A DNA stretch of 34,170 nucleotides from Candidatus Limosilactobacillus intestinipullorum. Its GTDB lineage: Bacteria > Bacillota > Bacilli > Lactobacillales > Lactobacillaceae. The notes under the pieces were generated by a model, which was not told the DNA's origin, searched no databases, and saw only the letters and a list, made by a program, of their open reading frames with translations. The position numbers and the translations under genes are program-made. Position 1 is the stretch's first letter, and every line of letters begins with the position of its first letter. The DNA lies in NCBI GenBank assembly GCA_019117185.1, contig DXAF01000004.1:1-34170 (forward strand), given 5' to 3'. Below are positions 31,906 to 34,170 of this stretch, piece after piece.

Positions 31906-32529
31906 ATGTATTTATTTAAGCGAATTACCATGGCCTTTTGTGGGGTAATCCTTTGCGGCTTCTGCGTTGGTATGCTGCAAAAAGCCAACCTCGGTGTTGA
32001 CCCATTTACTTGTTTTGTGACTGGGATTGCTAATATCTTCAGTTCGACTTACTCTACCTTCTACCTGATCCTAACGGGGATCCTTTTAGGGGTAGTTCTA
32101 ATACTCAAAAAACACTACATCGGGATCGCAACCGTGATTAACCTCTTCTTGACGGGGTTGGCGGCTGATGCCATGCACCACCTGCTAGACGTTTTGGTAC
32201 CCACCCCTGGCCTTGCTATGCGGTGTGGCTTAATGCTAGTGGCAATTGTCTGCACATGTTTTGCTGCGGCCCTTTACTTTACCGCCGACCTCGGTGTCTC
32301 CGCTTATGACGCAATTGCCTTGATCGCCGCCTATAAGTACCGACTCTTGCCGTTTAAGTACTGCCGGATCATCACCGACGGACTGTGTGTCCTAACGGGC
32401 TTTCTCTTTAACGTCACCCTTGGGGTGGGCACCGTTATTACGGCCCTCTTCATGGGCCCACTTACCCAGTGGTTCCGCACCCACTTTGCCGAACCCCTCC
32501 TCGCTCATAACCAACATTCCGTAGCCTAG
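31906..32529 (+). CDS. YczE/YyaS/YitT-family membrane protein
   Basis: A 207-residue protein with about five hydrophobic helices. GVILCGFCVGMLQKANLGVDPFTCF at the N-terminus and ADLGVSAYDAIALI later are an internal repeat typical of this family. Function unknown; transport of small solutes has been suggested for relatives. The RBS GAGGT overlaps the melA stop codon (tgaggt), so translation may be coupled. Whether it takes part in galactoside uptake or export is open. Confidence 0.8.
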   Translation: MYLFKRITMAFCGVILCGFCVGMLQKANLGVDPFTCFVTGIANIFSSTYSTFYLILTGILLGVVLILKKHYIGIATVINLFLTGLAADAMHHLLDVLVPTPGLAMRCGLMLVAIVCTCFAAALYFTADLGVSAYDAIALIAAYKYRLLPFKYCRIITDGLCVLTGFLFNVTLGVGTVITALFMGPLTQWFRTHFAEPLLAHNQHSVA

Positions 32530-32537
32530 AGCTAAAA

Positions 32538-32616
32538 AAGCTGGATAAACGGCCGTGACATAATTCCCCACCAGGTACAGTGCAGGACGCAAAGGGCCTT
32601 ATCCAGCTTGTATTTT
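32538..32616 (+). terminator. Terminator with an unusually long loop
   Basis: AAGCTGGATAA (32538-32548) pairs with TTATCCAGCTT (32599-32609), plus an inner GGCC/GGCC pairing, leaving a 40-base loop. TATTTTT follows. It lies after the YczE-like gene. Confidence 0.65.
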
Positions 32617-32630
32617 TAACGAAAATAAGT

Positions 32631-32670
32631 AAAGACCGGATGAGTCGGCTAACCAATTCATCCGGTCTTT
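32631..32670. terminator. Terminator of the AraC-type gene
   Basis: A perfect 13-bp stem (AAAGACCGGATGA with TCATCCGGTCTTT) and a 14-base loop, just after the regulator's stop codon on the minus strand. Confidence 0.85.
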
Positions 32671-32678
32671 TAACATGA

Positions 32679-33521
32679 TTATTTACCAGCTTGTCGATTT
32701 TGTGCTAGGGTCTGCTGCCGGTAGTCACGTGGCGTCATCCCATAGGTTTGTTTAAACCGCCGGGCAAAGGAATTCGCATGGCCATAACCACATTGTTCCG
32801 CCACCTCTTCAACCGTCAGTGGGGATGATTCAAGGAGGTGGCGGGCCTTGGTAATTCGGAAGTTGCGAATATACTGCCCCGGCGTTAAGTCCGTTACCTG
32901 CTTAAAAAGCATACTAAGGTAGCTCCGGTCCAGGTTAACCGCCTGTGCTAGTTGGTCAACTGACGCTTCAGCGACATGCTGTGCTAGGTAGGCAATTGCC
33001 CGGTCGACGTAAGGGTTCCTTTCTGGTGACCGCTGACCAGTAACCAGGGTCGAGTCCGTAATTAGGCTCAAGAAGTGTAACAAATTGCTGGCAGCCATTA
33101 ACTTGGCTGACGTGTCTGTTAAGGGGCGTTGGATAATTTGGTTGACACAATTTGCAAGCTCATAGTAATGATCATTGTTAAAGACGGGAGTCTGCTCAGA
33201 GATTGCCAGCTGCCTAATTAGTTCACGAGCGTAGCCGCCAGTAAAACCTAGCCAGATATAGGACCAGGGAGTTACTTGGTCGGCGATGTAGTAAGTCTGG
33301 TAGTTAGGCTCAATGAAAAAGCCCTGCCCAGAATGCAGATGGTAGTCAACCCCATTGACACGGAAGGTCCCGGAACCAGCGAGAATATAGTGGATGAGGT
33401 AGTAAGGGCGGACCGCCGGACCAAAGCGGTGGCCCGCCATCGTGTCTGACCGACCCACCGACGTAATGCCCAGTTGGCTCCCCTTGGCAGGTGAGTAATC
33501 AAACGCAATTGCTTTTTCCAT
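32679..33521 (-). CDS. AraC-family regulator, probable activator of alpha-galactoside genes
   Basis: A 280-residue protein with an N-terminal cupin sensor domain (PYYLIHYILAGSGTFRVNG, HSGQGFFIEP) and a C-terminal double HTH (VDQLAQAVNLDRSYLSMLFKQ and VEEVAEQCGYGHANSFARRFKQTYGMTPRDYR). The pattern matches MsmR/RafR-like sugar regulators. Its genomic proximity to the alpha-galactosidase gene, convergent with it, suggests a role in melibiose or raffinose response. ATG 33521 has GGAGG 7 bases upstream. A pair of direct repeats lies upstream (33592-33622). Confidence 0.88.
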   Translation of the reverse strand: MEKAIAFDYSPAKGSQLGITSVGRSDTMAGHRFGPAVRPYYLIHYILAGSGTFRVNGVDYHLHSGQGFFIEPNYQTYYIADQVTPWSYIWLGFTGGYARELIRQLAISEQTPVFNNDHYYELANCVNQIIQRPLTDTSAKLMAASNLLHFLSLITDSTLVTGQRSPERNPYVDRAIAYLAQHVAEASVDQLAQAVNLDRSYLSMLFKQVTDLTPGQYIRNFRITKARHLLESSPLTVEEVAEQCGYGHANSFARRFKQTYGMTPRDYRQQTLAQNRQAGK

Positions 33522-33553
33522 TTTTATCCCTCCCGATAACAACTTTCTCCTTA

Positions 33554-33622
33554 ATTATAACTATGATATTGAAAAAAGGCAGCGGGTAATTAACCAAATA
33601 TCCTGCCATATCAACCAAATAT
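33554..33622 (-). promoter_or_regulatory. AraC-type promoter with two phased direct repeats
   Basis: On the minus strand ATATTTGGTT occurs twice (33622-33613 and 33601-33592), exactly 21 bp apart, which is two helical turns, as AraC-family dimers require. A TATAAT (33559-33554) follows 32 bases after the second repeat. The sites lie upstream of -40, a typical activator position. I see no good -35. Confidence 0.65.
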
Positions 33623-33676
33623 TGGTGTTATAGCAGGGTATCGTTATCTCTAAATGAATTCCCATAAATATTCATA

Positions 33677-34039
33677 GTGCGGAGTGGACAAGTTTCAATA
33701 ACATGGGATACTATTTTTCAAAGCTGGCTTGGTGAACCTGGGCAAAGTAGCGCCCCTGGTCTGGAGCCAACCTGGGTTGATAATTCACAGAATTCAATTA
33801 ACAAATATATCTTTAGTTCCACCGTGGCATGGGCTAATCAAGTTGTTGAACAGACACGTAGTCAGCGCTTAACGACTAAAGAATAACTGGCTATCAGGTA
33901 CCATGCCTATGGCACGCTCGTCCTGTTTAACGATCTCCTCTTCGGCCAAATCGCGTTGCCGGTGAACCAGTTGGCAACTTTTGAATACCAACGAGTTCCA
34001 CGGTTCCTAAAGGCGGCTTTACAAGGGACAAAACAATAA
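33677..34039 (+). pseudogene. Broken ORF of uncertain family
   Basis: One frame is readable from 33677 to TAA at 34037-34039 with an in-frame TAA at 33884-33886. The product part is helical; the tail (LAIRYHAYGTLVLFNDLLFGQIALPVNQLATFEYQRVPRFLKAAL) resembles the C-terminal ligand domain of TetR-type regulators, but I cannot confirm this. There is no RBS before the first ATG and the N-terminus seems missing. It lies between the AraC gene and the IS30-type fragment and could have been cut by transposition. Confidence 0.4.
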
Positions 34040-34071
34040 ACGGCAGATTGCAATAAATAACTTGAACAAAT

Positions 34072-34170
34072 TTAATGACGCAGATTAAGCAAGAAGATCT
34101 CAATTGGAGTTCGCCAGTTCAAACATTTGAGAGGCCGTGAATTCAGATACCAGTTAATCTGAATCAATTC
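34072..34170 (-). CDS. IS30-family transposase, C-terminal part (window edge)
   Basis: The last 32 codons before TAA at 34074-34072 read INWYLNSRPLKCLNWRTPIEIF, the typical end of IS30-family transposases (the N-x-R-P-x-K-C-L-x-W-x-T-P segment). The rest of the gene is beyond the window. Confidence 0.85.
   Translation of the reverse strand, partial: ELIQINWYLNSRPLKCLNWRTPIEIFLLNLRH

Noticed and set aside
1..34170. CRISPR arrays, tRNA or rRNA genes, prophage
   Set aside because: I saw no regularly spaced repeats, no tRNA cloverleaf, no rRNA sequence and no phage structural genes.

Overview
The window looks like a chromosomal segment of a heterofermentative lactic acid bacterium. Lactobacillaceae is likely and Limosilactobacillus or a close relative is my best guess. 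The reasons are strong AGGAGG-type ribosome binding sites, moderate GC, a Mub-like surface protein with a sortase-like tail, a standalone DXS-like enzyme, a GH36 alpha-galactosidase, an Spx paralogue and an IS200/IS605 element of the lactobacillal kind. The genus assignment is inference from gene content; no search was run.

Layout. 1-1233: a structured intergenic repeat, a TetR-type regulator whose conserved N-terminus lies upstream of any usable start codon, and an empty stretch. 1234-4782 (minus): a secreted EndA-type nuclease, an AAT-family amino acid permease, and a Mub-like wall protein. The permease is preceded by a 20-codon leader peptide rich in threonine codons and by competing antiterminator and terminator stems. 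4899-9711: a DXS-like enzyme (minus), a DUF2075-like ATPase with a VTT/DedA membrane protein (plus), and exonuclease III (minus). 10086-18454: an NmrA-type oxidoreductase behind a perfect inverted repeat, a short UvrA paralogue, a flavodoxin, an Spx-like protein without its redox cysteines, an orphan galactitol-type PTS EIIC, an MgtC-like protein, a second copy of the structured repeat and a ClC channel. 18492-20493: a decayed IS200/IS605 element. 20552-21643: an FRG-domain gene. 21697-25050 (minus): a metal-handling operon (P1B ATPase, HMA chaperone, Dps-like ferritin, Crp/Fnr regulator) behind an FNR-type box that lies where a class II activator would bind. 25190-28425 (minus): an ABC transporter with a broken permease, a LytTR regulator and DUF3021, followed by an HI_0552-like gene. 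28626-33521: a DUF3114-like gene, a GH36 alpha-galactosidase with a YczE-like membrane protein, and an AraC regulator with a phased pair of direct repeats upstream. 33677-34170: a broken ORF and the 3' end of an IS30-type transposase cut by the window edge.

The most interesting signal is the permease leader (3600-3845). A consensus-like promoter, a good RBS, a 20-residue peptide ending in a Thr-rich stretch, and three mutually exclusive RNA pairings ending in an 11-bp stem plus seven Ts fit ribosome-mediated attenuation by threonine. In Firmicutes this job is usually done by a T-box, and none is visible here. Second in interest are the metal operon promoter, the two covarying copies of the structured repeat, and the cysteine-free Spx paralogue.
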